The translations under genes and the position numbers were made by a program. From Theocolax elegans (Eukaryota > Arthropoda > Insecta > Hymenoptera > Cerocephalidae): a DNA stretch of 64,000 bases. Shown piece after piece: positions 12,501-22,722 of the stretch. The notes under the pieces were generated by a model that worked only from the letters and a program-made list of their open reading frames with translations, ran no database searches and was not told where the DNA came from. The DNA is taken from NCBI GenBank assembly GCA_026168455.1, contig CM047427.1:85032670-85096669 (forward strand), in the 5' to 3' direction. The first letter of the stretch is position 1. Each line of letters opens with the position of its first letter.

Positions 12501-15500
12501 TCGCTATAAAAATTAAATCGTACTTCCAAATATCGTTACGCTTAACTATACTTTGATTGATTAAAATATCTGAAAATAATATTTAAGACATCTCTTTGCA
12601 AATCAGTATAAATGGAAGATAAAATGTAAAGCTGAAAAGGTATAAATAATCAAACGTGCAAATCCGTTCTCTCCAGATTTCGCACACTAACTAGTACTAC
12701 TAGAAGCATTTGTTAAATTATCAAAAAAAATTAATTATTTTTATTTCTTTACAAGTGTGTATAAAATTTAACAATATTAAATATTAATACTATTAACATA
12801 AGATTAAGAAGGTAAGCTCTTCACTGTTAAACTTTTGTTAAATTATTAACGGAGTGTCGTAGTCAATATTCACATAAAGTTTTACCAAAAATGTAAACCT
12901 AACCTTAACAGGGTTCACGTACTTGCTATTTTTGGTAAGGGATGTCTCAAAAACACAATAATATTCAGTCTGAAATTCAGCACACAGTTAGATTATCGCC
13001 AAACAAAGACCTTTCTTCTCTAATTTTCATTTAGCAACTGTCTTATTTTTTTGTATTAATTAATCAATAAAAATTGAGTATGGGACCCTGTTAACGTAAA
13101 TTACATTTAGGTAAGTTAATAATTTATGGATGTAGTGGAAAGTCGTAATGTATGATAATCGATTGATTTGGTTGTATACCTTTGCTAAGGAAAAAAATAG
13201 TGACTCAATACTTCCGCATTAAAAAAGAGAAAGAAATAAAAAAAGTTTCAACCAGACGAGCAATTCAAATGCATTGAATCGAATTTATAAAAATGGCCTT
13301 CTTGCATCTGTATTAAAGTAAAGCAGAGTGACTTGCGTGCGATCGTCGGGTGTGGTGTTGCACGATACGAACACGTGCTAAACAAACACAGTCCGCGCAT
13401 CACGTATGAAAAAAAGTGTTAGAAAATCAACTATTAACGAACGTCTGGCATAAATAAACAAACAAAAAAAGCATAATCAAGTACGATTAGTAAGCCTGCG
13501 GATGAAGAAGCCGCGGTATAATCAATCAAAGATAATTTTCGATTAGAAGTGAGATCACGAAAAGGACGTGCAGCTGGTTGTCGAAAATGTTATCAAGACG
13601 TGTAGAAAAAATGGTTTTACTTTTATTCAAGAGAGAATCGAATGACTGAATGAAATTATTAAATAAATAATTATATTTAATAGATCGTTCTAAATTTATG
13701 TTAAGCCATTATTGGCATCATTGAGAAAATTTTTTTAGTAAAAATTACTATTTTAATGATAAACGGAGGACCGACTTGAACAATTATAAAAATTGCTATT
13801 AATAATGATAAAAATTGCCACCATTTTGGAAAAATTACTGTTAATAATGGCAATTTTTAGCATTATTAATAGCAATTTTTATAATTGTGCAAGTTTGTTC
13901 TGCTTTTACTGTTAAAATAGTAATTTATACTAGCAAATTTTTCTGAGTGCATATTTAAAATTGACAAGGAGTGTCATAAATAAAACTAAAACGTTATCAT
14001 TCTACATTTAATTAATTTTCTAATACATATTTAATCGTAATAAGCGATCAGTTTGTATTATAATTAATCTAAAATAAAATATAAATTTTACATATGCTTT
14101 AATCGAAAAATCGTATATAATATTGCGTGGTTAAAATTTGAATAATTGATCTGAAATTATGCACTTATCGATAGCTTAATTTACACTGTGTCGCTAAGTA
14201 CCAATTCTACATAATTCAAAAGAATTTAAATGTAAACAGATTTGTGTCAATAACCACCCAGACCGTATATAGCAGATCAACAATTCGAAAAGCGCACCAT
14301 CGAAAGAGCCGACAGTCTTACGTCAATCATAATAAAGTAAAAGAGGAATCAGTCGAAGACGCTGACGGAAACCGTACACACGTGTATCCGCGATCGAAAA
14401 ACGGCACTTGATAAGCAATGCGTAAGCGACGGTCGCGCAGTCTGGGGCGCATGCGCGCGTCGGCCCGCAATTGTTTTCCAGTTAAAAACGCGGCGCGAAC
14501 CTCCGCACTCAGTATGCGCGGAACTGTCGACGATACGAAGCTTCGTGGACTCCAACAATATCCAAATAGATATACATTTAGAAAAAAAGTACAAAGTGCC
14601 GACATGGTTGGGACCATCAGGCAAATCTCTGCGAAACGTGGAAGAGGCGAAGTGGACACACCGATACGATACGCACTGTACGTTCTGCTGTCGATCCTTT
14701 CGGTTGAATTGTCTTGTGCTTTAGCGTGCTTGAATCAAACGAGATTTCTTTATATACGAGGTTGTATTTCAGTGTTACTTTTTTTTAACCGCGGTATATT
14801 ATTACTTGGTTGTATTTCGTACTACTATTTCTAATTTCAAGGATATTTAAATTTTTATAAATTTTACACCGATTCAAAATTTCAAAGTATAGGAATTGGA
14901 CGTTGAATGTGGATTAAATGACTAATCTTAAGAATAGTTACAAGAATAGTACATAAGAAAGCTCCCTATCTTTGTATTAGTATACTGCATAATTTAAATT
15001 GATTACGATTAAATTTGCAATATAAAATATAATATTGAGGTAATATGAAAAAATGATTTTACTTCTTTTTATAGATTTTATCAAAATTATATCAAAATCT
15101 TACTGAAATTATCAATTATAATCGAAGTGTCATTGAAGTGTTTCAATTTCCGGTACAATATTTTAATTAAGTACATTACATAAAGTTTGAAAGGAAAATA
15201 ATCTTAATACTCTTAATCCATATAATTGTAACATAAGCAATTTTTTTTTACTGAAATATATTCAGCATTCAATATATCTAATAACAACGACTAGATTAGA
15301 TTGTATAACACAACAAACTGAAACTTTTAAAAAATATATATATTCATTAAATAGAGGAAAGAAGTAGTATTATGTAATTTAAAAATTTAAAATTATGCAT
15401 CAAAACAATTGACGAAAATTTCAAAATTAGATATTTGCTTATCACAGCTGACTCTGACACATCAATTTTAAAGTTCAAACAGCCTTGAGTTGTCTGTTTG

Positions 15501-18500
15501 CAAATGCACGCATGGGATATTGAAATTCATTAAAAAGTTAAAAGTGGCAAAATTATAATCAGTCGATAAAAAAAAAATTAACGCAGGCTATTCTTTACGA
15601 TCATTAACCCGAGGATGAATGCAATGACGTGGTAACGTCGCGCAGCGTGAGATTGCAAATTCTAAACGTATGCATGCACGTGACAATATCGAATTTGACA
15701 CGATTATACGCCGATGTTAAATGTCACATACGTTCGTTCAAATTTCTATTTTTTTACGTAATGTCAATAAGAACAATAAGTCCTTTCACGATAAACACGA
15801 ATAAATGATTAATCGACATACGTTAGTTTAGTCAAGTAAATATTTGTTAACTAGACGGTCTGTCCCATGCTATTAGAGGGACTCCGTTTCATCTATGTCA
15901 TTTGTAACCTGCGTTGAATTATTAATCGGTCTAATGTGCATGCAAATTTAATTGTGTTTATAAACGATATAAAATATACTTCGAGACACTTTTTTTTCTC
16001 TTTCAGTAGGTCTTATCGAATATGCAGAGGTGTGACAAATTTTAACGGGATAAAAATGTAATTAATGTAAAATAATGCACGTAATATCATTAATCTATGA
16101 AAAATCGTATATTATACTTTCATGAGCAACGTTTCCTATACTACAAAATATTAAATAAATTATCTTTGTATCTAAAAATCAACGAACCTTGAACACGTGT
16201 CGTCTGATGCTTTTTTTCTAATCATGTATCTAAATAATATGAGAGAGAATGTAAGCCATTGACTCGGAGATCAACGATTAACAGCTGATCGTTATAATCA
16301 ATTTTACAGGACCATTCAAGATCCAGCTTCACAGAGGCTTACATGGTACAAACCACCGCTCACTGTCCTTGTCATCAAGAAGGTCCGTGATTCGTCAGTG
16401 TTGCCACCGTTCGTGCAGCTCGTCACCTGGCTAATAGAGGTAAAGTTGTAACACGATGTTGTTATTGTCACTGTTACCATTCGTCTTGACTCTTCGTGCC
16501 CTCGACAAAAAATCGTAATTACAAATGTCCTTAAGATTCATAATTCTACATTTCGATTTTTATCCTAGCGTTTCTTGTTAAATCAAAAAAAAAGAACGAG
16601 CCCCAGGCACAGAATTCTCGATGTGCGCTTCCGATCTGCTGTTGACCCTGATCACATTTTATACCCAAAGGGTACATTCAAAAAGAGTTCGAGGTGTAAA
16701 GTCTTAAGATCAATTTGTATAAATCGTCACTTTTGGGGCTTCACGTCTTAAAGTTATATTTAGGTCAGGTCAAATAGTAAAAATTTCTTTTTTCTCAAAC
16801 TTGATATAAATATGATTGTTGATGTCTGTCCAATGTTTTGTTTTTTTTATAAATTGCCGATCTACAGACCTAGAAATTAATCAAGATTTAGATTATTATA
16901 GGATAAATTACTAATTCCGTGTAAAAAGTTACGATTTAATTAACAAATTTCTTGCAAGTATACACTTAGTGATATCCATACGCTACGGATTTACGACTTT
17001 ACCACGCCAACGCACAGACGGAATTTAAGTTAATTGACTAAATTTATTGCTAAATGAGACACAAAAATTTAATGGAGTACTTGGTTGAAACGCGTTGTAT
17101 AGTACCTTGTATATTAATTGTAGAGACAACGCATAAATGAGTTTAAATTGTTTACATAAAATAAGTTTAACGGCAGTTAGTAAAATTTATTTACTTTGTT
17201 CAAATGAAAACAACTCTAACTATTGTAATATTTGAAAATTTAATAATCTTTTCTTTCAAAGTATACAATTTGACTACCCACAGGTAAAATCAGTGGGATT
17301 AAAGCTTTAAAATGTGTCGAATTTGTTATTGTATCAAAATCAAATAAAAGATGCTGGGGGCCTACTATCCCGTTCGAATCGTAATTCGCGATTACGTCCG
17401 GGTTGCCTGACCTCGCGATAAAGTTGGTAAGTGACGTCTATCGGTATCGAATTATCTGGAAAAAAAGAGGGGCACGTCCGAAGGTCCATCGAATTCAGCT
17501 GAGAGGCTCGTACTTGGTAAAAAGTTAAAGTGTAACTCGAGAAAGGGTAAATTAACTGTCTCGACGATATTATGAAAAGTTTATTGTGCAATTATGATTA
17601 CTGTGGAAGAAGAAGAGAGATAGAGAAAGGGAAAAATATTTATCTCCGAACTTATTTACGAGTTTAACTTATCAATACTAAGTAGAATACAGCATTCGAA
17701 TTGAAACGTTGACATTACTTTATTTGCAGGAAAAGCGTATGGTAGTGTTCGTCGAAGCTTCGGTACTTGAGGATCCAGCTTTGGGCAGGGACTTAAGGTT
17801 TCAAGGGGTACGCGACAGATTGCAAACTTTCAGAGATGGTACCGACGATCTCCAGGTAAATTACCTCGGATTTTTTTTACTGATGACAAGGCGTAACTAT
17901 GAGTTACCTCATACAATAATTATCCATTACGACGGTACCAATTTCAAAAGAATTTTTTTGCAATTAACTGTATTCAAGGATGAATTTAAATAATTAATGA
18001 CATTTCAATGTCAATGTAAAAAATTTTCACGAATTATGAAAAACCTGCTATTTGATAGTATATTTGAATTTTTAATTTTTCTCAATTGCACTAGCATTCG
18101 TAAATATATACTACAGCATAATTGAGGAAAACAGTGAGTGTGTATTTGGATGTAACGTAATTTAACAATTAACTTCACCAGAAATAAATTAAAATAATGG
18201 CTTAATTTAAATTCAATGAAGCAAGAAAACTGAAATAAAAGTGAATTATTTCAGTAGTAAAATTAAAAAATCTTACTTTTAAGAAAATATGCCTCTCATT
18301 TGATTTAAATAGATACAATACTATCTACTTTTCTTCTAAAATTTATTATTATTTTTTATTTTTGTAAGTCTATTTAGATTATTTGTATAAATAAATATAA
18401 ATCGCTTATTATTTAAGGATCGCATTGACTTTATCGTGTGCTTGGGAGGCGATGGAACGTTGTTATACGCCAGTCTCTTGTTCCAACAGTCGGTTCCGCC

Positions 18501-21004
18501 AGTCATGGCATTTCACTTAGGTTCTTTGGGATTCCTTACGCCTTTCGAATTCGACAACTTTCAAGAGCAAGTCACAAACGTCCTAGAAGGTATTACATCT
18601 AGATACAGAATTTTTTTTTCTTTTTGAACTATCCGCTCGAGAATCCAAAGTAAAAAGTTGTACCATTTCAGGTCACGCGGCCCTTACGCTCCGAAGTCGT
18701 CTGCGATGCATAATAATGAGGAAGGGTGAAGAGGGTCAACCAGCAAAACCACCTACGAATCTCTTGGTATTAAACGAAGTTGTCGTGGATCGTGGGCCAT
18801 CACCGTATCTGTCAAATATCGATCTTTTCATTGATGGGAAGCACGTAACGAGTGTTCAGGGTGATGGTCTAATTGTCAGTACACCTACGGGATCGACGGC
18901 TTACGCGGTTGCTGCAGGGGCTAGTATGATTCATCCCTCTGTACCAGCCATCATGATCACACCAATTTGCCCACACTCGTTATCCTTCAGACCCATCGTC
19001 GTGCCCGCGGGGGTGGAGCTCAAGGTGATTTTATGATATTACACCGGAATCGTTTATCCATTTTTTTTCGAAGGGGATTGTAGACAATCCCATTTTTAAA
19101 TTGCTTCGAGTCTGTTTATAAATTCTCTTTTTTCTCTATTTTTAAACAATACAGATATATTATGTTCAGAAAGTAAAATTATTTTCTTGGATGATAAATC
19201 GAAGCAATAATTAAATAGAGGCAATATACAATTATTATTTAATAAGGAATAAAATTTCAACTACGAATGTAATTTCCTTCATCTATAAAATACTAGTTTA
19301 CTTAATTTGAGTTAGTATTACTTTAAAAGTAACTTAAGAAGAAACTTAATTATATCCAATGGAATATTGAATTTTAAAAGTAAATATTTACCGAATGTTT
19401 TAAATTTAGTAAAAAAAAGTTTTCCAAAATACTGTACTATATTCATCAAATCTTCTACGTAGAACATTTTTTTACAAAATCGCAATTTGTAGAATTAAAA
19501 GAGAACCAATGCATTGCATAATCAGTAAAATTTGCCGATTAATTGTATAAATTTAATTTATATTATGCAAAAAGTTTAAACGAATTCGTTACACGTTACA
19601 TTATAATAAACTTAAATAATTAAAGTGCGTAAAATCTTAATTTATTTGTGTATTAAATTTATTTTTCTGTTTTAGTTATATGATAACTAATATCATAAAT
19701 AGTGCAGTGTTTAATTAATTATGAACATTGAATACATAAAAAATTGTATTATTCGTAAAAAAAAAAATTACTCAAAAATATCATTTTGCAATCAGATTTC
19801 AGTATCACCAGACAGTAGAAATACTTCGTGGGTGTCATTCGATGGTCGAAATCGACAGGAACTATTTCACGGAGACAGGTAAATTGAAAAGAACAGAAAT
19901 TAATTATTAATATTTTTTCTTTCAGATAATGGCCAATAGCAAGGCACGCAGCACAGCCTACGTCTCCTTCGATGGACGCAATCAGCAAGAACTACGCGTT
20001 GGGGACAGGTCTGTCCCGGCAAATGTTTGCTATAGATACTATTTACAATTATAATGGTTTTTTTATACAAACATCTTTATTTCTTAATTTCACTATGGTT
20101 GGGTACATTTAATTATAGTTATTTATAATATCATGGGTTATAGCATCAATTCCATTTACTATCTCTTCGAATATCTAATGAACGAAAATCTTTAAGGAGT
20201 AATTTCTGCAAGATTAATCAAATATTTACACTAAATTGTTATTTCGCTTATTAGTTTCGCGAGAAAGTTATACTTTATTATTACACAACCACAAAAATAT
20301 CATCATTCACTTCAATGCCACGAATGAGACTTGGGCTGTGGCCTGTTGCTGTTCAGGTGATGGGTTTCTTTTATTCTCTACAAATGTAGATTTATTTCAA
20401 ACTATTTTTTACATTTTATGACTTTTCTCATGCATTTTTGGGAATATCTTTGTAATTATTTTGCATGAAAAATCAAAGTCAAAATAATATAAATGGATTA
20501 TTAAGTATTGCATGAGCGTATTTACAAACAGTATTTTTTTATCATTTTCATAAATTCACTACTGAAATGTAACAACAATCGGGGGTGTCTGCAATTGACA
20601 ACAAAATTTACTTAATAATCCATACTTAACAAACCATACATATTTTACTAAAAAAATATCAGTTTTACATCAAATAGTACATAAAATGTAGTATTCACAT
20701 TTATTCGTATGATAATTAAGAGTAAAAAATGTAATGTTTGTCACACCACGTATACGTAAAATAAATTTTAAATAAAATCAACGTCTAAGTAATACTTTTG
20801 AAAAATTTCAGTTTGAGGGTAACTACATCAATCTACCCGGTACCTTCGATTTGCGCTGCCGACCAAATAACCGATTGGTTCGATTCGTTAGCCGAGTGCC
20901 TACACTGGAATGTACGTAAAAAGCAGAAGCACCTGGATGAACTGAGCGATCTCACGCATTCCTCAAGCAACGACACCCTCGATTCTCTCGATCGCGACAG
21001 TTAA
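530..21004 (+). CDS. NADK: NAD kinase (cytosolic/NADK1 type), multi-exon, with alternative first exons and mutually exclusive exons
   Basis: Phosphorylates NAD+ to NADP+ with ATP; the animal homologues of this type are mainly cytosolic. Exons: 530-591 (or 11041-11150), 12076-12159, 16310-16439, 17730-17855, 18418-18589, 18672-19024, 19796-19878 or 19926-20008, 20812-21004. All phases join without frameshift, giving 400 aa (first exon A) or 416 aa (B). Landmarks in isoform A numbering: [12 protein letters not shown]-terminal phospho-type motif (residues 21-31), [11 protein letters not shown], the catalytic GGDGT (144-148), the NE motif (226-227), [15 protein letters not shown] (255-269) for NAD binding, and [11 protein letters not shown] (289-299). 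These are the diagnostic ATP-NAD kinase signatures in the right order and spacing. The length fits animal NADK (about 400-450 aa). The C-terminal tail is acidic and Ser-rich, ending DRDS. Identification rests on recognising the family; no database search was run. Confidence 0.96.
1989..2013. repeat. (AT)n microsatellite
   Basis: About 25 bp of uninterrupted AT dinucleotides. Confidence 0.9.
2038..2112. repeat. Tandem duplication of a ~37 bp unit
   Basis: Two adjacent near-identical copies of CGAAACTAATATCAATTGAT followed by a T-run and AGTAATATTT (first from 2038, second from 2075). They differ by one or two single-base indels in homopolymers. Confidence 0.85.
6700..7150 (+). promoter_or_regulatory. 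Candidate internal NADK promoter / non-coding first exon
   Basis: CpG-rich stretch inside NADK intron 1 with an initiator-like TCAGT near 6941 followed by a pyrimidine-rich, leader-like sequence without a usable long ORF. A transcript starting here and splicing to exon 2 could begin translation at the exon 2 ATG (12137, A at -3), giving a protein without the alternative N-termini. No donor for this exon is assigned. Confidence 0.25.
11041..11150 (+). CDS. NADK: NADK alternative first coding exon B
   Basis: ATG in a strong context (AAC before, G after) opens 36 codons, [20 protein letters not shown] followed by [16 protein letters not shown], then AG before a GTACAG donor. The end phase and last bases (CTC AG) are the same as in exon A, so it joins exon 2 as VLR-RTRSL. 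The reading frame is open back to a TAA at about 10891, and a pyrimidine tract with AG (about 10877-10888) could be the acceptor of a mostly 5'UTR exon. An out-of-frame ATG at 11009 lies upstream. The acidic peptide looks coding rather than compositional, but I have no independent confirmation. Confidence 0.7.
11151..12075 (+). other. NADK intron before exon 2
   Basis: AT-rich intron between first exon B and exon 2, ending in a T-rich tract and TATAG. Nothing else is recognised in it. Confidence 0.7.
12076..12159 (+). CDS. NADK: NADK exon 2 ([11 protein letters not shown] segment)
   Basis: Completes Arg from the first exon, then encodes [20 protein letters not shown] and MKNSAMV, ending AT before a GTGAGT donor. 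The RxRSxxxP block matches the conserved regulatory N-terminal segment of animal NADKs (RRTRSLHGP in vertebrates as I recall it), which contains a basophilic-kinase-type serine. An in-frame ATG at 12137 with A at -3 could start a shorter protein from non-coding first exons. Confidence 0.93.
12882..13114. repeat. Imperfect inverted repeat, possible MITE remnant
   Basis: Left arm 12882-12914 and right arm 13085-13114 are imperfect reverse complements, best at TAACAGGGT/ACCCTGTTA (9 bp exact). A second matching block lies around TTACC..AAATGTAA. The arms are interrupted by small indels, and no target-site duplication is clear. Confidence 0.35.
13719..13949. mobile_element. Long-inverted-repeat (foldback/MITE-like) element, ~230 bp
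   Basis: Nearly the whole element is two inverted arms of about 100 bp. The inner 47 bp arms (around 13772-13818 and 13842-13888) differ at only two positions. The outer parts share ACTATTTTAA and an ACTCAGAAAAATTT-like terminus. A short direct repeat, GCAT, flanks both ends (13715-13718 and 13949-13952). It has no coding capacity. A non-autonomous DNA transposon is the simplest explanation. Confidence 0.7.
14280..14740. promoter_or_regulatory. CpG-rich islet in NADK intron 2
   Basis: GC- and CpG-rich block in AT-rich DNA, open in several frames on both strands. One + frame (about 14338-14731) is open for about 130 codons without a Met at its start, and another has an ATG at 14418. None ends at a donor of the right phase for NADK. 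A promoter or enhancer function is inferred from composition only. Confidence 0.25.
16310..16439 (+). CDS. NADK: NADK exon 3
   Basis: One base completes Met from exon 2, then [20 protein letters not shown] and [23 protein letters not shown]. Acceptor TTTTACAG, donor GAG-GTAAAG. It covers the start of the catalytic domain: the conserved [11 protein letters not shown] and the first beta strand (LTVLVIKK) of the ATP-NAD kinase N-terminal domain. Confidence 0.96.
16440..17729 (+). other. NADK intron 3
   Basis: AT-rich with two more GC-rich patches (about 16570-16660 and 17340-17540). The second carries an 83-codon minus-strand ORF and a GTAAGT donor-like site on the + strand near 17428. I do not recognise any product. 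Confidence 0.6.
17730..17855 (+). CDS. NADK: NADK exon 4
   Basis: 42 codons in phase 0: [20 protein letters not shown], then [22 protein letters not shown]. Acceptor TTTGCAG, donor CAG-GTAAAT. Corresponds to the VYVEKKVLEDP region of mammalian NADK. Confidence 0.96.
17856..18417 (+). other. NADK intron 4
   Basis: 562 bp of AT-rich intron. The 3' splice site is AAG (18415-18417) instead of the usual CAG/TAG, with only a weak pyrimidine tract. The reading frame leaves no alternative acceptor. Confidence 0.8.
18418..18589 (+). CDS. NADK: NADK exon 5 (catalytic GGDGT)
   Basis: Encodes [20 protein letters not shown], then the segment with [20 protein letters not shown] and [13 protein letters not shown] is the universal NAD kinase motif that supports phosphoryl transfer. 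The donor is G-GTATTA and the next intron is only 82 bp. Confidence 0.97.
18672..19024 (+). CDS. NADK: NADK exon 6 (NE and glycine-rich NAD-binding motifs)
   Basis: Largest exon: two bases plus 117 codons. It contains [38 protein letters not shown] and [15 protein letters not shown], then [20 protein letters not shown]. The NE pair and the [11 protein letters not shown] loop bind NAD in characterised NADKs. Donor AAG-GTGATT. The [13 protein letters not shown] stretch is the variable loop, shorter than in mammals. Confidence 0.97.
19025..19795 (+). other. NADK intron 6
   Basis: 771 bp of AT-rich intron preceding the duplicated exon pair. Nothing else is recognised in it. Confidence 0.8.
19796..19878 (+). 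CDS. NADK: NADK exon 7a (mutually exclusive, canonical version)
   Basis: 83 nt, phase 0 to 2, acceptor ATCAG, donor AG-GTAAAT. Encodes [18 protein letters not shown] then NRQELFHGD. This matches the LSPEARNTAWVSFDGR region of vertebrate NADK and is the conserved choice. A second CAG at 19802-19804 would break the frame and is therefore not the acceptor. Confidence 0.93.
19926..20008 (+). CDS. NADK: NADK exon 7b (mutually exclusive, diverged duplicate)
   Basis: Also exactly 83 nt and phase 0 to 2, with a strong TTTTTTCTTTCAG acceptor and an AG-GTCTGT donor. Encodes [18 protein letters not shown] then NQQELRVGD. The VSFDGRN core and the terminal GD are kept; the first ten residues differ from 7a. 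Only 47 nt separate 7a from 7b, too short for an intron, and including both would shift the frame. The two must therefore be alternatives. The absence of stops and the intact splice sites argue that 7b is used. Confidence 0.88.
20009..20811 (+). other. NADK last intron
   Basis: 803 bp of AT-rich intron after the exon pair, ending in AAATTTCAG. Sequences controlling the 7a/7b choice could lie here or in the 47 nt spacer; none is identified. Confidence 0.7.
20812..21004 (+). CDS. NADK: NADK terminal exon 8
   Basis: Completes Ser from exon 7, then [40 protein letters not shown] and an acidic/Ser tail ending SLDRDS, TAA at 21002-21004. [18 protein letters not shown] is the conserved C-terminal signature of animal NADKs. 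Confidence 0.97.
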
Positions 21005-21384
21005 ACCAGATATCGCGTCTATCGAACAAAATTGCAATAAGAGATAGAAATACGGAGAGGAAGAAAGAGAAAAGACCAGCGGGAGCTGAAAGTTCACCAA
21101 GTATTGATATGCCGCTTCCGCTAACGATCTTTCACCGGATCTTCAAACTTTATTAGATGCGAATTTATTTTCGAAGATACGCGGAGAACAAAAGGATTTA
21201 TTTAATCCAGAGTATTGTCCTTTGTAGCGAAGTAATTGTCATATGCAGTTTGAATGTATGAGTGGCTTGAGAAACATTCGCTAAAGAGAATAGACGATTG
21301 AGTGAGTGCGAGACTTAAATAATAGTTTTAAATATTGTTGTGTATATGTCGAGAATTAAGGGTGTAAAAGTATATTTTTATTAT
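21005..21384 (+). other. NADK 3' UTR and downstream flank
   Basis: Purine-rich sequence directly after the stop. No AATAAA is seen in the first 380 bp; the nearest exact AATAAA on this strand is at 22086-22091, inside the decayed remnant, with others near 22815 and 22970. The true 3' end cannot be fixed from sequence. Confidence 0.5.
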
Positions 21385-22545
21385 TATGCTGTCAGTACAG
21401 GTCCTTGTACTGGCTCATCTTAAACAGTAGTGACATCCTCTACAACCTTTTTGAGCAAATCATCAACAGCCAATGGGTTCGCTGAAACTTGTTTCCTTCT
21501 ACAGCATTAAATACTGCTGCACTCCCACTTGTTACTACATATTTGAGGACACGCGATTAAAAGTTCCCATTTTCACTGAATTACTATAGATTTTCTATTA
21601 AAGCAACAGTCTTGCTGCTGCATAAAAAGCCACCGGAGAATACAGCACAGTTCTTCTACATGAACGGCAGAGAGGAACTTATAACTTCTATCAAAGGTTA
21701 GACTCTAAACTTGAGATTTTTGGGAAGTTCAGAAAGTCTTCATTCTGACCCAACTTATCAATCAAAGGCTATGTGGGTAGTTTTAGCCCATCACATATTC
21801 CATATTAGTGCATCAAATGCTTCTTTAAATTTCCTACGTTTTTAATGAGCCAAAACTCTCAGAGCTGTATATATACTTTATCTACAATCATGAACGGATC
21901 GAAGAAACGTATTTACTCCATTGCAATTAATTGTAGATGAATTTGAATTAAAACTAGCGTATTTCCATCGATTATTGTACCAATTGTTAAATTTATTTTG
22001 TTAAAGTTAGGACTATCAAAAAAGAAGAAATTTAGCCTAACAAAATCTTAAGAACTTCAACAAATTTAATTGCCCATGATGCTTCAATAAAACAGTCAAT
22101 AGAAATATAAGAATTTATGACTGTGAATAGCTGACCCACCTGTCTATTGATCAGATTGGATAACTTTCTTTGACATTCCCACAACACTTGTATTATAATG
22201 TTAGTCCAACTACAGATAATTTCCCTGCGACTATTTCAATCAGGTTGCGTAGTAAGGGATGTTTGTATTCTCTATATTATTGAATCTAGCAGTTATGGTA
22301 TTTATTACCTCACCTCTCTGCCCTAACTTAACAGATCATACACAGCATTCCTCTCTTCTGAGCCTATAGTAGTGCTTGTTCTGCGGAAGCAAGATAAGAC
22401 TGTTGTTTGGCCAATCTCTGTGCTGCAGTTAACGTAATGCTAACAAATTTCCATGAACCCTATCAGATTTATAAAATGGATGTTCTATTACAATCGGGTG
22501 AGATGTAATGTTTGATACTGGATCTCTTGACAATTTTAGGATTAT
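21385..22545 (-). pseudogene. Decayed coding remnant (unidentified; retrocopy or viral/transposon fossil)
   Basis: Less AT-rich than its surroundings. On the minus strand it shows stretches of protein-like codons, such as ANPLAVDDLLKKVVEDVTTV near 21420-21480, AAQRLAKQQSYLASAEQALL near 22365-22425, and GEVINTITARFNNIENTN near 22260-22315. These are broken by many stops and frame changes. The longest blocks fall in different frames, and no intron signals explain the breaks. An AATAAA-like sequence follows the 3' end (about 21375). I do not recognise the parent; a retrotransposed gene, a transposon gene or an endogenous viral element are all possible. Confidence 0.45.
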
Positions 22546-22682
22546 AATTTATCTAATGATGATTGCTCATCTATCAATTGATAATAATCACTTGATAATG
22601 CATACCATTGATTGATAAAAACAATTTATAAATATTTTTATTTTAACTATTGTCATAAATAGCGTAATAATTATTGTGTATC

Positions 22683-22722
22683 GTTATTATTATTATTATT
22701 TTATTAATTATTATTATTATTA
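22683..22722. repeat. (TTA)n microsatellite
   Basis: Interrupted TTA/ATT trinucleotide run of about 40 bp. Confidence 0.85.

Larger units (their letters stand above)
12160..16309 (+). other. NADK intron 2 with inverted-repeat elements and GC islets
   Basis: AT-rich intron. It contains a partial inverted repeat (12882-13114), a long hairpin element (13719-13949), and CpG-rich islets at about 13320-13600 and 14280-14740. The second islet has several frames open at once on both strands, so its ORFs (up to 138 codons) look compositional. Neither islet gives a phase-compatible exon with recognisable homology. Confidence 0.5.

Noticed and set aside
14418..14834. 138-codon + ORF in the NADK intron islet
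   Set aside because: Overlaps other long open frames on both strands in a GC-rich block; no domain, and no phase-compatible donor.
17340..17591. 83-codon minus-strand ORF in NADK intron 3
   Set aside because: No recognisable motif; confined to a GC-richer patch.
19805..19878. Alternative acceptor (TTTCAG) inside NADK exon 7a
   Set aside because: Using it would put the conserved [10 protein letters not shown] out of frame with exon 6.
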